From Peptococcaceae bacterium BRH_c8a (GTDB lineage Bacteria; Bacillota; Desulfotomaculia; Desulfotomaculales; Desulfallaceae), in the NCBI GenBank assembly GCA_000961575.1, contig LADP01000039.1, positions 88,375-152,374 of the forward strand: 64,000 nt of DNA, in the 5' to 3' direction. A model generated the notes under the pieces. The model worked only from the letters and a program-made list of their open reading frames with translations. It ran no database searches and was not told where the DNA came from. Shown here piece after piece: positions 9,039-17,597 of the stretch. The position numbers and the translations under genes are program-made. Position 1 is the stretch's first letter. Each line of letters opens with the position of its first letter.

Positions 9039-10085
9039 ATGCGCGTCACCAATAAAATGGTTTCCGACACCCTAATCAGCAACATCCAGAACAATATGCA
9101 GAAGTTGGCCCGCACCCAGGAGATGATTTCCACCGGTAGTAGTATATTAAGGCCCAGTGACGATCCGTCCTCGGTCAGCCACCTGATGGCGGTGAAAGGC
9201 AACATCGAATATAACACTCAGTACACGCGCAACATAGACGACGGACTGTCTTACCTTTATTCTACCGACGAAACCCTGGGCAGTATCCTGGAAGTAGTCA
9301 CCAATGCCAAAACAACCGCCGTCCAGGGGGCCAATGGTACGCTTAGTGTAGAGGAAACCAAGGCTCTGGCTTACCAAATAGACCAAATGATTGACCACGT
9401 GGTGGACATGGCCAACACCCCCATCGGCGGTAATTACATCTTCGCCGGGCGGGAAAATAGCCAGCCGCCCTTCATCAGGCAAAATGACGAGATTTATTAC
9501 CGCGGAGGAGATATCACCTTTGACACCGATGTTAAACAGTACGACGGCCGGGTGGCCCGGGAGATTCTGGCCCAGTCCGAACACACCGTAGATGCCCCTT
9601 CGGTGGTAATTAACACCGGTACCGGCGACCAGGTTAAAGGCGTCTTCGGCACCACACAGACACCTAAAGAAACCATCACGCTAGATGAAAACCCGGTTGA
9701 GGTAAGAAAGGTAGCAGGGGGCATACTGGATGTATTAAAGCAACTCAGAAACGCCCTTACCGGCGAAACAGTATGGCCACCCAGCGGAACTGCAACGGTA
9801 GCAGATACCGCAGGCATAAATACGGCAATTGGGGAGCTAAGCACTGAAATGGATAACCTTATTGAGCACCGGGTGGCCATCGGTGCCAGGGAAAGGCACT
9901 TCGAATCCGTTAAAGAGCAGCTGATGGATCAGGAAGTCAACCTGACCCAAGTGCAAATGAATATTGAAGGCGTTGATATTGCCAGGGCTTCACTATTCTT
10001 GAGCCAGCAGAAGCTTACCTACGATGCATCACTGGCCGCCGGTTCAACTGTTTTACAAACCAGCTTGCTCCATTTTCTCAAATAA
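9039..10085 (+). CDS. flgL: Flagellar hook-associated protein FlgL (HAP3)
   Basis: A 348-residue flagellin-like junction protein. The start is placed at ATG 9039 (MRVTNKMVSD), because the upstream GTG at 9030 lies inside the ribosome site ACGAGGTGG. The N-terminal part has ARTQEMISTGSSILRPSDDP and the C-terminal helix VDIARASLFLSQQKLTYDASL, both typical of FlgL. The middle carries a short variable domain. It follows flgK across a gap holding two repeat elements. Confidence 0.95.
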   Translation: MRVTNKMVSDTLISNIQNNMQKLARTQEMISTGSSILRPSDDPSSVSHLMAVKGNIEYNTQYTRNIDDGLSYLYSTDETLGSILEVVTNAKTTAVQGANGTLSVEETKALAYQIDQMIDHVVDMANTPIGGNYIFAGRENSQPPFIRQNDEIYYRGGDITFDTDVKQYDGRVAREILAQSEHTVDAPSVVINTGTGDQVKGVFGTTQTPKETITLDENPVEVRKVAGGILDVLKQLRNALTGETVWPPSGTATVADTAGINTAIGELSTEMDNLIEHRVAIGARERHFESVKEQLMDQEVNLTQVQMNIEGVDIARASLFLSQQKLTYDASLAAGSTVLQTSLLHFLK

Positions 10086-10160
10086 TATTATCCTAACAAT
10101 AAAAATTGGCCATAATAAGGTAACCCAACAATCGCCTGACTTAAAAAACAACAATGAAAA

Positions 10161-10202
10161 AACAGTGGACAGGCTGCTAAAAAAAGGTGCCTGTCCACTG
10201 TT
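10161..10202. repeat. 14-bp inverted repeat / hairpin between flgL and fliW
   Basis: Arms AACAGTGGACAGGC (10161-10174) and GCCTGTCCACTGTT (10189-10202) are exact complements around a 14-base A-rich loop. The 3' side has only a short T run, so it is either a weak terminator or a dispersed hairpin repeat. Confidence 0.75.
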
Positions 10203-10265
10203 TGTAGCACCCAAAGCATTATTCCTTACTCAGACAAACCCAATCACAAAAAGAGGTGATACCCC

Positions 10266-10754
10266 ATGCAAGTGCAAACCACCCGCTTTGGCAACCTGGA
10301 AATAGAAGAGGACCTAATAATCCATTTCCCCAACGGTATCCCCGGTTTTGAGAGCCTACGCCGTTTCTTTTTCATCCCGGTAGAGGGAACTAAAAACCTG
10401 AACTGGTTGCAAGCCGCAGACGACCCGACTGTAGCCCTGCTAATTATCGATCCCTTCAAGTATTTCAAAGATTATGTCTGTGATGTGCCGGAAACCGATA
10501 TCAGGGAACTGGAGATTGAAAACCATAAGGAAACCCTTTTACTGGCCACCATAACCATCCCCCGGGCCAACCCTACCGAAGCCACCGCCAACCTAGTGGC
10601 GCCCATTGTAATCAACACCCGTCTAAAAAAAGCCCGGCAGGTTATCTTGGCTGATACACTTTATACCACCCGGCATAGATTATTTACCACAACAAAACTA
10701 TTAGACTCAATCAAACAAGAAAACACGCCAACCGCCAGAACGGGAGGGGTATAA
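10266..10754 (+). CDS. fliW: Flagellar assembly factor FliW
   Basis: A 162-residue FliW-family protein with the family opening VQTTRFGNLEIEEDLIIHFPN and core GIPGFESLRRF. FliW binds flagellin when it accumulates in the cytosol and otherwise binds and inhibits CsrA. It therefore forms a partner switch with the next gene, csrA (3 bases downstream), and the flagellin gene after that. Preceded by AAAGAGGTGA. Confidence 0.96.
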   Translation: MQVQTTRFGNLEIEEDLIIHFPNGIPGFESLRRFFFIPVEGTKNLNWLQAADDPTVALLIIDPFKYFKDYVCDVPETDIRELEIENHKETLLLATITIPRANPTEATANLVAPIVINTRLKKARQVILADTLYTTRHRLFTTTKLLDSIKQENTPTARTGGV

Positions 10755-10756
10755 GA

Positions 10757-10984
10757 ATGCTCGTCCTCACCCGCAAAAAAAATCAGGCCATCATGCTTGG
10801 CGAAAAAATTAGGGTTGTTATCCTCGACGTAACCGAGGACGCTGTTAAATTAGGCATCGAAGCGCCCAGGGAAATAACAATATTGCGCGACGAACTATAC
10901 AGTGCGGTAGCGGAGGAAAACTTGTCGGCCACTACCACTGATAAAAAAGCGGAAGGTGAACTGAAAAAACTATTTTCCCAATAA
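10757..10984 (+). CDS. csrA: Carbon storage regulator CsrA
   Basis: A 75-residue RNA-binding translational repressor. The start MLVLTRKKNQAIMLGEKI and VKLGIEAPREITILRDEL match the five-strand CsrA dimer fold. CsrA binds GGA motifs in leaders. The flagellin leader just downstream has a near-consensus site at 11099-11110 and a second GGA at its ribosome site. The order fliW-csrA-flagellin is the classic arrangement for FliW-controlled flagellin synthesis. Confidence 0.97.
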   Translation: MLVLTRKKNQAIMLGEKIRVVILDVTEDAVKLGIEAPREITILRDELYSAVAEENLSATTTDKKAEGELKKLFSQ

Positions 10985-11009
10985 TTTATATTTATATCCA
11001 ACATCAGCC

Positions 11010-11036
11010 TAAAGATAACTTTATAACCGACGATAA
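11010..11036 (+). promoter_or_regulatory. Sigma-28 promoter of flagellin
   Basis: TAAA at 11010-11013, a 15-base spacer, then GACGATAA at 11029-11036. This is one base off the sigma-D/28 consensus TAAA-N15-GCCGATAA. It predicts a leader of about 95 bases before the GTG start. Confidence 0.85.
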
Positions 11037-11096
11037 TTAACTTAGGAATTCCATTTATCCAAAAGGGTGGCCACCCTCTGGGTATAAATGAGGTAC

Positions 11097-11131
11097 ATTG
11101 CAAGGATGCATATTAAATTTCAAGGAGGAAT
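11097..11131 (+). promoter_or_regulatory. CsrA-binding sites in the flagellin leader
   Basis: TTGCAAGGATGC at 11098-11109 closely matches the CsrA consensus RUACARGGAUGU. Its flanking TGCA sequences can pair and present AGGA in the loop. A second GGA lies in the ribosome site AAGGAGGA at 11122-11129. Two sites, one on the ribosome site, resemble the known Bacillus hag control. Confidence 0.7.
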
Positions 11132-11137
11132 GACTAA

Positions 11138-12430
11138 GTGATTATTAATCACAATATCGCGGCACTTAACACGTATCGTCAGTTGAGTGCCAACGGTGCT
11201 AACACCCAAAAAGCTCTAGAGAAACTCTCTTCCGGTCTACGTATAAATAAAGCCGGGGATGATGCTGCTGGTTTGGCCATCTCGGAAAAAATGCGTGGTC
11301 AGATACGTGGTTTGGATCAAGCTAGTCGTAACGCTCAAGACGGCATCTCATTAATCCAAACTGCAGAAGGTGCTTTAAATGAAACCCACAGTATTCTGCA
11401 GCGTATGCGTGAACTGGCTGTTCAGTCTTCTAACGATACTAACACTACAGTAGATCGTTCAGAGATTCAAAAGGAAGTTGATCAACTGTCACAAGAGTTA
11501 TCTCGTATTGGTAAAAACACTGAGTTTAACACACAAACATTGTTAGATGGTGGTTTCAAAGGTACATTCCATATTGGTGCTAATGAAAGCCAAAACCTAT
11601 CTCTTAGTATTGATGATATGAGAGGCTTTGCTTTAAGTATTGCGGGTGATGCTGAAGTTGAAATAGCTGGGACATATACAATTGATGCTGCTGGTCTTAC
11701 CGACCAAGATATTGCTGATGATACCTATGTAGTTGCTAAAAACAAAATAACTGATAAATACGAAATATTAGATTCTGATGGTACTGCGTTAGCAAATAGT
11801 TCTGACGGTAAATCATGGACGATTACTGCTGGCAGTGGTGACGATACTTTAAGTTTTGCTGACGCTGTTATTGATGGAGAGGTCACTATTAGTGGCACAG
11901 GTACAGCTATAACTGGTACTTCTAAGATTATTAATAATGGGTTACAAGCAGGAGACTATACTGTTGATACAGACGGTTCTAGCTACTGGAATTTGACGGA
12001 TGGTAACGGTGAAGTAATTGCTACTTCAACAGATGGAACATCCTTCACTAGTGCTCAAGACGGTACTACTACAGTATTGACTGTAACAACTACTGCTTTA
12101 GCAGATGATGCAACTGTTAAAGTAGGTGGTATTGATGTATCTAGTCAAAACTCTGCTGATAAAGCTATCACGACAATCCAAAGTGCTATCGAAACTGTAA
12201 GCGCTGAACGTTCCAAATTAGGTTCATATCAGAACCGCTTAGAACACACTATTAACAACTTGGGCACCTCATCCGAAAACTTAACCGCTGCTGAATCTCG
12301 TGTCCGCGACGTAGATATGGCTAAAGAAATGATGGAGTTCACCAAAAACAATATCCTTTCTCAAGCGGCTCAGGCTATGCTGGCCCAAGCCAACCAACAA
12401 CCCCAGGGCGTTCTACAATTACTCCGTTAA
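11138..12430 (+). CDS. fliC: Flagellin
   Basis: A 430-residue filament protein, starting at GTG behind CAAGGAGGA. The conserved N-terminal D0/D1 region (1-150) has IINHNIAALNTYRQLS and LRINKAGDDAAGLAISEKM. The C-terminal D1/D0 region (about 345-430) has LGSYQNRLEHTINNL and ends QQPQGVLQLLR. The middle (about 150-345) is Thr/Ser/Asp/Gly-rich, surface exposed, and contains two related segments. Codons are visibly more AT-rich and more biased (GGT, CGT, GAT) than in the neighbours, as expected for a very highly expressed gene. Own sigma-28 promoter and own terminator. Confidence 0.97.
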   Translation: MIINHNIAALNTYRQLSANGANTQKALEKLSSGLRINKAGDDAAGLAISEKMRGQIRGLDQASRNAQDGISLIQTAEGALNETHSILQRMRELAVQSSNDTNTTVDRSEIQKEVDQLSQELSRIGKNTEFNTQTLLDGGFKGTFHIGANESQNLSLSIDDMRGFALSIAGDAEVEIAGTYTIDAAGLTDQDIADDTYVVAKNKITDKYEILDSDGTALANSSDGKSWTITAGSGDDTLSFADAVIDGEVTISGTGTAITGTSKIINNGLQAGDYTVDTDGSSYWNLTDGNGEVIATSTDGTSFTSAQDGTTTVLTVTTTALADDATVKVGGIDVSSQNSADKAITTIQSAIETVSAERSKLGSYQNRLEHTINNLGTSSENLTAAESRVRDVDMAKEMMEFTKNNILSQAAQAMLAQANQQPQGVLQLLR

Positions 12431-12445
12431 TCAATATCAACCTAG

Positions 12446-12477
12446 AGAGGCCTCAGGATTTCCTGGGGCCTCTTTTA
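12446..12477 (+). terminator. Rho-independent terminator of flagellin
   Basis: Stem AGAGGCC...GGCCTCT (12446-12452 with 12467-12473), extended by CAGGA/TCCTG, followed by TTTT. It lies 16 bases after the stop. Confidence 0.9.
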
Positions 12478-13021
12478 TCTACGTAACCTTTTTGAAGGGA
12501 AGATAACATAAATAACTGCCCGATATAATCAGGAAGGCCGTTAGGCCTTCCTGATTATACCAAAAGAGGTCAGTCCCCCGACGCGTTAATATGCTAAAGT
12601 AATGCTACGGGCATAGAGTTGCACTGATTCAGTCCAGGGCCATAAATAATCTTAAAAGCTAGGAACATAAATTGGCAAAGTATACTGACGTAATAAGAAA
12701 AAGCTTGGAATTTAGCGAACTCCTGCCTGCCTACCAATAAAGTATTTTGTTATGGTATTAGATTTTTCATATCTTTAAATATAATATGATCCATTTGCAC
12801 CTTACACAAGATATATGTTAATCTCCTAAGCTGATTTTCCCTATGCCATGTGGGTTATGCAGTTGCAATTACCCCCGCATAGGATTGTTAATGGACAATG
12901 AGGTTTCTAAGCCAGGTCAATTAAGTTCTTCTTGTAACTGCCGAGTATATAGGGCAAGATTGATACTTTCCAAATCCTACTACCGAATATTTAAATAATT
13001 TGAAACCGGGAGGAATTAACG
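12478..13021. other. Non-coding gap between flagellin and the chemoreceptor
   Basis: About 540 bases with no credible gene. It holds a 16-bp perfect hairpin (12524-12559; arms meet at GGCC-GTTA-GGCC) with no T run, and a looser structure at 12841-12882 with CTATGC/GCATAG and GGGT/ACCC arms. I see no clear sigma-28 promoter in front of the receptor gene. Confidence 0.6.
12524..12559. repeat. 16-bp perfect hairpin
   Basis: Left arm 12524-12539 and right arm 12544-12559 are exact complements with loop GTTA. There is no U tract on either side, so it does not look like a simple terminator. Confidence 0.8.
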
Positions 13022-14152
13022 ATGAGAACGTTCCGGGGCCAGATGACTTTATTAACCTTAACCTTGGGATTTACCACGCTGGTTATTGCCTGCGCCGGGT
13101 GGTGGTTGACCGGCGGAAAAGCCCTGGGTCTTTTCGGTGGCGGTATGGCAGGCTTAATGCTGGCCACAGCTGCGTGTTATATTCTGTTTACACCGTTACA
13201 CCGCAATATGCTACATGTTCTATCAAATACAGACAAGGCTATCAATGGAGATTTGACGGGACACATCGAAAACAGGGATTATGGGTGGAATGAATTTAAT
13301 TTACTAATTAACAGTATTCGCAAAATCCTCAAGGGAGTACATAAATGGTTTGCCCTGGTTAAAGACACCAGCGTAACCCTGAACCATGCGGCCGGGTTAA
13401 TCACCGCGAGTACGGAACAAGTCAGTACAGGTAGCCAGAACCAGGCTGAACAGGTAACCAAATTATTGGAGGTCATTTCCAATATGTCCGAGCAAGCCGA
13501 AGCTTGTGCCCGGCAGGCCGTTGAAGCTGACCATGTGGCCCATATGGCTATCAATACTACCGAACAAGGCAGCGCTGTCATTAAAAAAATACTGGATGAC
13601 ATGAACTTGCTGGAACAAAAATTTGCACAATTAAATGCCAGTTCCAATCACATCGCCCAGTTTCTTGAAGTAATCCAGAACATCGCCACCCAGACCAACC
13701 TCCTAGCGCTCAATGCAGCCATCGAAGCCGCCCGGGCTGGAGAACACGGGCGCGGTTTTGCTGTTGTGGCCGAAGAGGTGCGTAGTTTAGCTGAAAATTC
13801 CGAAAAAGCCACTAAAGAAGTTGCCCAAATCGTCAATGAGATTGTGACCGGAGTAGCGGATACCGTCCAGGCAGTACAAACGGGGCTTTCCTGCTCACGC
13901 GAGGTTGAAACTTTCTTCGGCGACATTAGAAACATTCTGAATAAGACCAGCGCTCTGGTGGAGGATATCACCAGGGTGGCTAGAGAACAAGCCGATTCCA
14001 CCGCCGACATGTTAAGCGGCGCCCAATCAATCGCCGCAGTTGCCCAACAGGCAGCCGCCAGTTCCCAAGAAACAGCCGCTGTGGCCCAGGAATTGACTAA
14101 TACCGCAGACAACTTAAAGAAAGTGGCTGATATATGGAAATTTAGTAAATAA
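13022..14152 (+). CDS. Methyl-accepting chemotaxis protein with minimal extracellular part
   Basis: A 376-residue receptor. Two membrane helices at about residues 8-30 and 34-58 are joined by only a few residues (TGGKALG), so there is no periplasmic ligand domain. A HAMP-like stretch follows (60-115). The signalling domain then carries the invariant hairpin tip [20 protein letters not shown] and [17 protein letters not shown]. It probably senses membrane or internal cues (energy or ion state), which is inference. It sits between flagellin and fliD and has the ribosome site GGGAGGA. Confidence 0.93.
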   Translation: MRTFRGQMTLLTLTLGFTTLVIACAGWWLTGGKALGLFGGGMAGLMLATAACYILFTPLHRNMLHVLSNTDKAINGDLTGHIENRDYGWNEFNLLINSIRKILKGVHKWFALVKDTSVTLNHAAGLITASTEQVSTGSQNQAEQVTKLLEVISNMSEQAEACARQAVEADHVAHMAINTTEQGSAVIKKILDDMNLLEQKFAQLNASSNHIAQFLEVIQNIATQTNLLALNAAIEAARAGEHGRGFAVVAEEVRSLAENSEKATKEVAQIVNEIVTGVADTVQAVQTGLSCSREVETFFGDIRNILNKTSALVEDITRVAREQADSTADMLSGAQSIAAVAQQAAASSQETAAVAQELTNTADNLKKVADIWKFSK

Positions 14153-14210
14153 GTTGCCTAAGGTAAAAAAAGATTAAGGCGCCAAGCACCAAACTTAAAA
14201 GACTACGGGT

Positions 14211-14237
14211 TAAAGTTATTACAATAACTGCCGATTA
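14211..14237 (+). promoter_or_regulatory. Sigma-28 promoter of fliD operon
   Basis: TAAA at 14211-14214, exactly 15 bases, then GCCGATTA at 14230-14237. This is nearly the full sigma-28 consensus. It would drive fliD-fliS-fliT-like-flaG. Confidence 0.9.
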
Positions 14238-14276
14238 TTATACAAGATATTATAGTTCCGAAAGGCAGTGATTACC

Positions 14277-15815
14277 GTGTTATCCACCCTGCGTATTGCT
14301 GGACTGGCCAGCGGCATGGATACCGAATCCATAATCAAGGACTTAATGCGAGCCCACCGGATGCCGGTGGACAGGCTGCAGCAGAACAGGCAGATCCTTG
14401 AGTGGCAGCAAGAGGATAACCGGGCCATCAACACCGCCCTGCGCTCGTTTCGGGATCAAGTCTTTAACATGAGGCTGCAGTCCACCTATCTGGCCAAAAG
14501 TGCTTCGGTATCCAATGAGAGCGTCTTAAAGGCAACAGCCGGCAGCAATGCAATCCCGGGAAGCTATGCGGTAGAAGTCACCCAATTAGCCAAAGGCGTT
14601 ACAAAAGGTAGCGTGGAGCAGGTTTCCGATGAAGACGACGGCAATGGCAATATCCAAACGCTAAAAAACCAATTTGTTGGTATTGCCGATTCCATTACAT
14701 TCAAACTTGAGGGTAGCAAAAACGAACCACAAGCGTTCACATTTAATACTAATACGGATACCATCTACGATGTGGTCTCAAAGATTAATAATGCTGATAT
14801 TGGCATTAAGGCTAGTTACGATGCCGACCAAAACAGGATCTTCCTTACCTCCGAAACCACCGGGGATGGTCAAAAGATAAAGGTTTTAGAAGATGCCAGT
14901 AATTTTGTCTCATATGATCCAACCGCTAGTCAAACGTATAATGATTCATTTCTAAAGCTTGATCTAAAAATAAATAGTGATGAATACATAGGCTTAAATG
15001 CCAAAATTAATATCGGGGATGCCCAGGAACTAGAAAGCTCAACCAACAGCATAACGGTCAACGGTATTACCATGAACCTAAATGCCAAAGGCACCACTAC
15101 TATAAATGTTTCCAACGATACAGATGCTGTTTTTAATTCTATTATTAGTTTAATAGACAACTACAACACCACCGTCGAAACCATTACCGATAAACTATAT
15201 GAAAAACGCTATAGCGACTACCAACCACTGACCAACGAGCAGCGGGAAGAACTTACTGACGACCAAATTGAAAAGTGGGAGGAAAAGGCCCGCAGCGGTT
15301 TGTTACGCAACGACCCCATCCTGTCCGGCGTGGTCAGCAGTATGCGCCAGACTATGTCTAGCGTGGTCTCCGGGCTCGGTGGCAATAATGACACCCTGGC
15401 GGATTTAGGCATTAAAACGTCTATCGATTACATGAGCGCCAAGCTTGTCGTCGATGAAAATAAACTACGGGAAGCCCTGCAGCAAGACCCGGATGGGGTA
15501 ATGAAACTGTTCACCAACACTTCAGATATCGATGCCGAAAAGGGCATCGCCCGGCGGCTTTATGACAACGTAAATAATGCTATGACCCAAATTAGTCAAA
15601 AAGCGGGCAGTTACAATGAATTTTCTCAAGTGGACGATAGCCTGATCGGCGAAAAAATTAGTGACATCGACACCCGCATTAATAACTGGGAGCATCGCCT
15701 GGTGAATATGGAAGACCGCTACTGGCGCCAGTTTACCGCCATGGAAAAGGCCATCCAGCAGATGAATTCCCAAAGCATGTGGTTAATGCAACAATTCGGT
15801 GGCGGCCAGCAATAA
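14277..15815 (+). CDS. fliD: Flagellar filament cap protein FliD (HAP2)
   Basis: A 512-residue cap that folds exported flagellin at the filament tip. The start is set at GTG 14277 because AAAGGCAGTGA (14261-14271) is the ribosome site, and the in-frame GTG at 14268 lies inside it. The N-terminus STLRIAGLASGMDTESIIKD is the family signature. The C-terminal coiled region (about 440-512) ends NSQSMWLMQQFGGGQQ. It is followed 17 bases later by fliS, and transcribed from a clear sigma-28 promoter. Confidence 0.95.
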   Translation: MLSTLRIAGLASGMDTESIIKDLMRAHRMPVDRLQQNRQILEWQQEDNRAINTALRSFRDQVFNMRLQSTYLAKSASVSNESVLKATAGSNAIPGSYAVEVTQLAKGVTKGSVEQVSDEDDGNGNIQTLKNQFVGIADSITFKLEGSKNEPQAFTFNTNTDTIYDVVSKINNADIGIKASYDADQNRIFLTSETTGDGQKIKVLEDASNFVSYDPTASQTYNDSFLKLDLKINSDEYIGLNAKINIGDAQELESSTNSITVNGITMNLNAKGTTTINVSNDTDAVFNSIISLIDNYNTTVETITDKLYEKRYSDYQPLTNEQREELTDDQIEKWEEKARSGLLRNDPILSGVVSSMRQTMSSVVSGLGGNNDTLADLGIKTSIDYMSAKLVVDENKLREALQQDPDGVMKLFTNTSDIDAEKGIARRLYDNVNNAMTQISQKAGSYNEFSQVDDSLIGEKISDIDTRINNWEHRLVNMEDRYWRQFTAMEKAIQQMNSQSMWLMQQFGGGQQ

Positions 15816-15832
15816 ACAGGGAGGTTTTATAA

Positions 15833-16222
15833 ATGGCTATACATAATCCATACCAAAAATATCAGCACAACTCGGTTATGAGCGCTTCGCCTGAAGAACT
15901 GACTCAAATGCTGTACAGTGGCGGGGTGCGCTTTATTCGCCAGGGCATCGAATGCATTGAAAACAAGGAAGTAGAAAACGCGCATAAGGCCATTGTTAAA
16001 GCCCAGGAGATCTATACCCACCTAGCTGATACCTTAAACAACGAAATTGAGCTCGCCAAGCAACTGAGCAGCCTGTATGATTTTATGCTTCGCCAGCTGA
16101 TGCAGGCTAACAGCCAAAAAGACGCCGCCCTGCTAATGGAAGTACTGGCCCTGGCCGAAGAACTGCGGGACACCTGGCAGGAAGCCATGCAGCACGCCCG
16201 CAGGCAAGCCCAAGCCGGTTAA
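15833..16222 (+). CDS. fliS: Flagellin export chaperone FliS
   Basis: A 129-residue four-helix protein with the FliS opening NPYQKYQHNSVMSASPEELTQ and the core LYSGGVRFIRQGIECIE. FliS binds the flagellin C-terminus in the cytosol and prevents early polymerisation. It follows fliD in the usual order, behind GGGAGG. Confidence 0.95.
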   Translation: MAIHNPYQKYQHNSVMSASPEELTQMLYSGGVRFIRQGIECIENKEVENAHKAIVKAQEIYTHLADTLNNEIELAKQLSSLYDFMLRQLMQANSQKDAALLMEVLALAEELRDTWQEAMQHARRQAQAG

Positions 16223-16236
16223 CCCGGTATACGACC

Positions 16237-16665
16237 ATGGATACAAAAAATAAATTTGCCGGATTAATGAAAAAAAAGAATGCTTACTTAAAAGAATTTC
16301 TCAGGCTTACGGTACTCCAGAAAGAGGCTCTGGCTGCAAGCAATATGGAGCGGTTCAACGAGCTAATGGACGCCAAACAGGCGGTCATTGAACAGGTTGA
16401 TCTTTTGGACATGGAATTAATTTTACAAAAAAATAATTCCCATTTTGCCTCGGGAGCTAATCAAAAAGCCGAACTGGAACTGGACACCCAAAAATATCTG
16501 CAGCAAATTCGCGTACTGGATATAGAAGTCAATGAGTTAATGCAGCAAAACCTCAGTGATACTATTAAATCGATTAATGAACTGCAGGTGGCCAAACGTA
16601 CCGAAACCGCTTACCGGAACAATGCCCGGGTGGCGCACAGTTATTTTGTCAATAAGCAAAGATAA
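16237..16665 (+). CDS. FliT/FlgN-like helical export chaperone (putative)
   Basis: A 142-residue all-helical, charged protein right after fliS. Gene order (fliD-fliS-X-flaG) and the long amphipathic helices (about 1-60 and 75-125) point to a FliT-type chaperone for FliD, or a second FlgN-type protein. The sequence itself has no firm signature, so the function is inferred from position. Confidence 0.6.
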   Translation: MDTKNKFAGLMKKKNAYLKEFLRLTVLQKEALAASNMERFNELMDAKQAVIEQVDLLDMELILQKNNSHFASGANQKAELELDTQKYLQQIRVLDIEVNELMQQNLSDTIKSINELQVAKRTETAYRNNARVAHSYFVNKQR

Positions 16666-16690
16666 ACTCCAGCAGGAGGTGTAATAGTCC

Positions 16691-17059
16691 ATGCGCGTTG
16701 AAGGTATCAGACCGGGTGCCATGCCAGGCCAGGAAAACCAGAAGTTGCCGGAGCTGAAAACGGATTTGCCGGTTAAGAAGGCAGTAGGGGCCTCGTCAAC
16801 AGCAGCCAACGGGCAACCAGTAGACCGGGAATTCTCCAAGGCTGAACTGGAACAGGCAGTCGAACAACTTAACAATACTATGCAGGCGTACTCCACTAAA
16901 CTGCACTTTGAAATCCATGAAAAAAGCGGCGAAATAATGGTTAAGGTGCTCAATAGCGAAGACGGCAGCGTGGTCAGGGAAATCCCGCCGGAAAGAACTC
17001 TGGATATGGTGGCATATTTCAAGGAGATGCTGGGGCTAATTATAGACAAAATGATATAA
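16691..17059 (+). CDS. flaG: FlaG family protein
   Basis: A 122-residue FlaG protein. The first half is Pro/Lys-rich and variable. The second half has the conserved LHFEIHEKSGEIMVKVLN and VVREIPPERTLDMVAYFKEM. FlaG affects filament length or cap function in several bacteria. It is the last gene of the fliD operon and is followed by a terminator at 17112. Confidence 0.92.
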   Translation: MRVEGIRPGAMPGQENQKLPELKTDLPVKKAVGASSTAANGQPVDREFSKAELEQAVEQLNNTMQAYSTKLHFEIHEKSGEIMVKVLNSEDGSVVREIPPERTLDMVAYFKEMLGLIIDKMI

Positions 17060-17111
17060 ATTATGCTTTAGTTAATATAGCTTACTTAAAGAATTAAATA
17101 CCTTCAGAAGT

Positions 17112-17141
17112 AACCGGGTCCTAACAACAGCCCGGTTTTTT
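17112..17141 (+). terminator. Terminator of the fliD-flaG operon
   Basis: Stem AACCGGG (17112-17118) with CCCGGTT (17131-17137), then a run of Ts. Confidence 0.88.
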
Positions 17142-17228
17142 GCTTGTTATGGTAGTAATAATGTAACCCCATATAGGACCAAGGTACTAAGTATTTTGTT
17201 AATTTTCATGTTTTTAACAAATATTTTG

Positions 17229-17257
17229 TTGAATTCTTACATTTTATACTATATAAT
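17229..17257 (+). promoter_or_regulatory. Sigma-A promoter of the basal-body operon
   Basis: TTGAAT at 17229-17234, a 17-base spacer, TATAAT at 17252-17257. An AT-rich region lies upstream. Transcription should start near 17264, about 30 bases before the riboswitch. Confidence 0.8.
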
Positions 17258-17292
17258 TTATTAAACATTCGTATATATAAAATTTAATATGC

Positions 17293-17394
17293 TTCATGGA
17301 GGGCAAACCCGGTGAAAACCGGGGGCGCAAAGCCGTGAGTCTAAGGCACCGCTATTAAGTAGGACTTAAACAGTCAGACAGGCGGGGCTATGAT
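17293..17394 (+). ncRNA. Cyclic di-GMP-I (GEMM-I) riboswitch aptamer
   Basis: The conserved strings of the class appear in order: GGAGGGCAAACC, a GAAA tetraloop (17314-17317), GGGGGCGCAAAGCC, GAGTCTAAGGC, and the 3' GGCGGGGCTATG. CATGG at 17295-17299 can pair with CTATG at 17388-17392 as the closing P1 helix. It lies in the leader of the flgB operon. It is recognised by pattern rather than by a covariance-model run. Confidence 0.9.
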
Positions 17395-17404
17395 TGTCAG
17401 GTTG

Positions 17405-17455
17405 CAAGTGAGAAGTTTTACGGAAGGTCACTTGTGGCGTTCCTTTTTTGTTTTT
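17405..17455 (+). terminator. Riboswitch expression platform: terminator with competing antiterminator
   Basis: GGAAGGTCAC (17422-17431) folds with GTGGCGTTCC (17434-17443), with one mismatch and a small loop, and is followed by TTTTTT, giving an intrinsic terminator. CAAGTGA at 17405-17411 can instead pair with TCACTTG at 17428-17434, which would break the terminator. Two exclusive folds directly behind the aptamer indicate transcriptional control. Confidence 0.85.
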
Positions 17456-17597
17456 ATTGGAAAATATTTACTTAATAAATTAAAATACCTTAAGTTTTAA
17501 ATAATTTTAAGAAATATGCGTTTTTATGAAGGATTAGATAAAATTATGTTGAAATTTGCTTAAGGCAATGGATATATTTTCTTGCGGAGGGTTTTAA

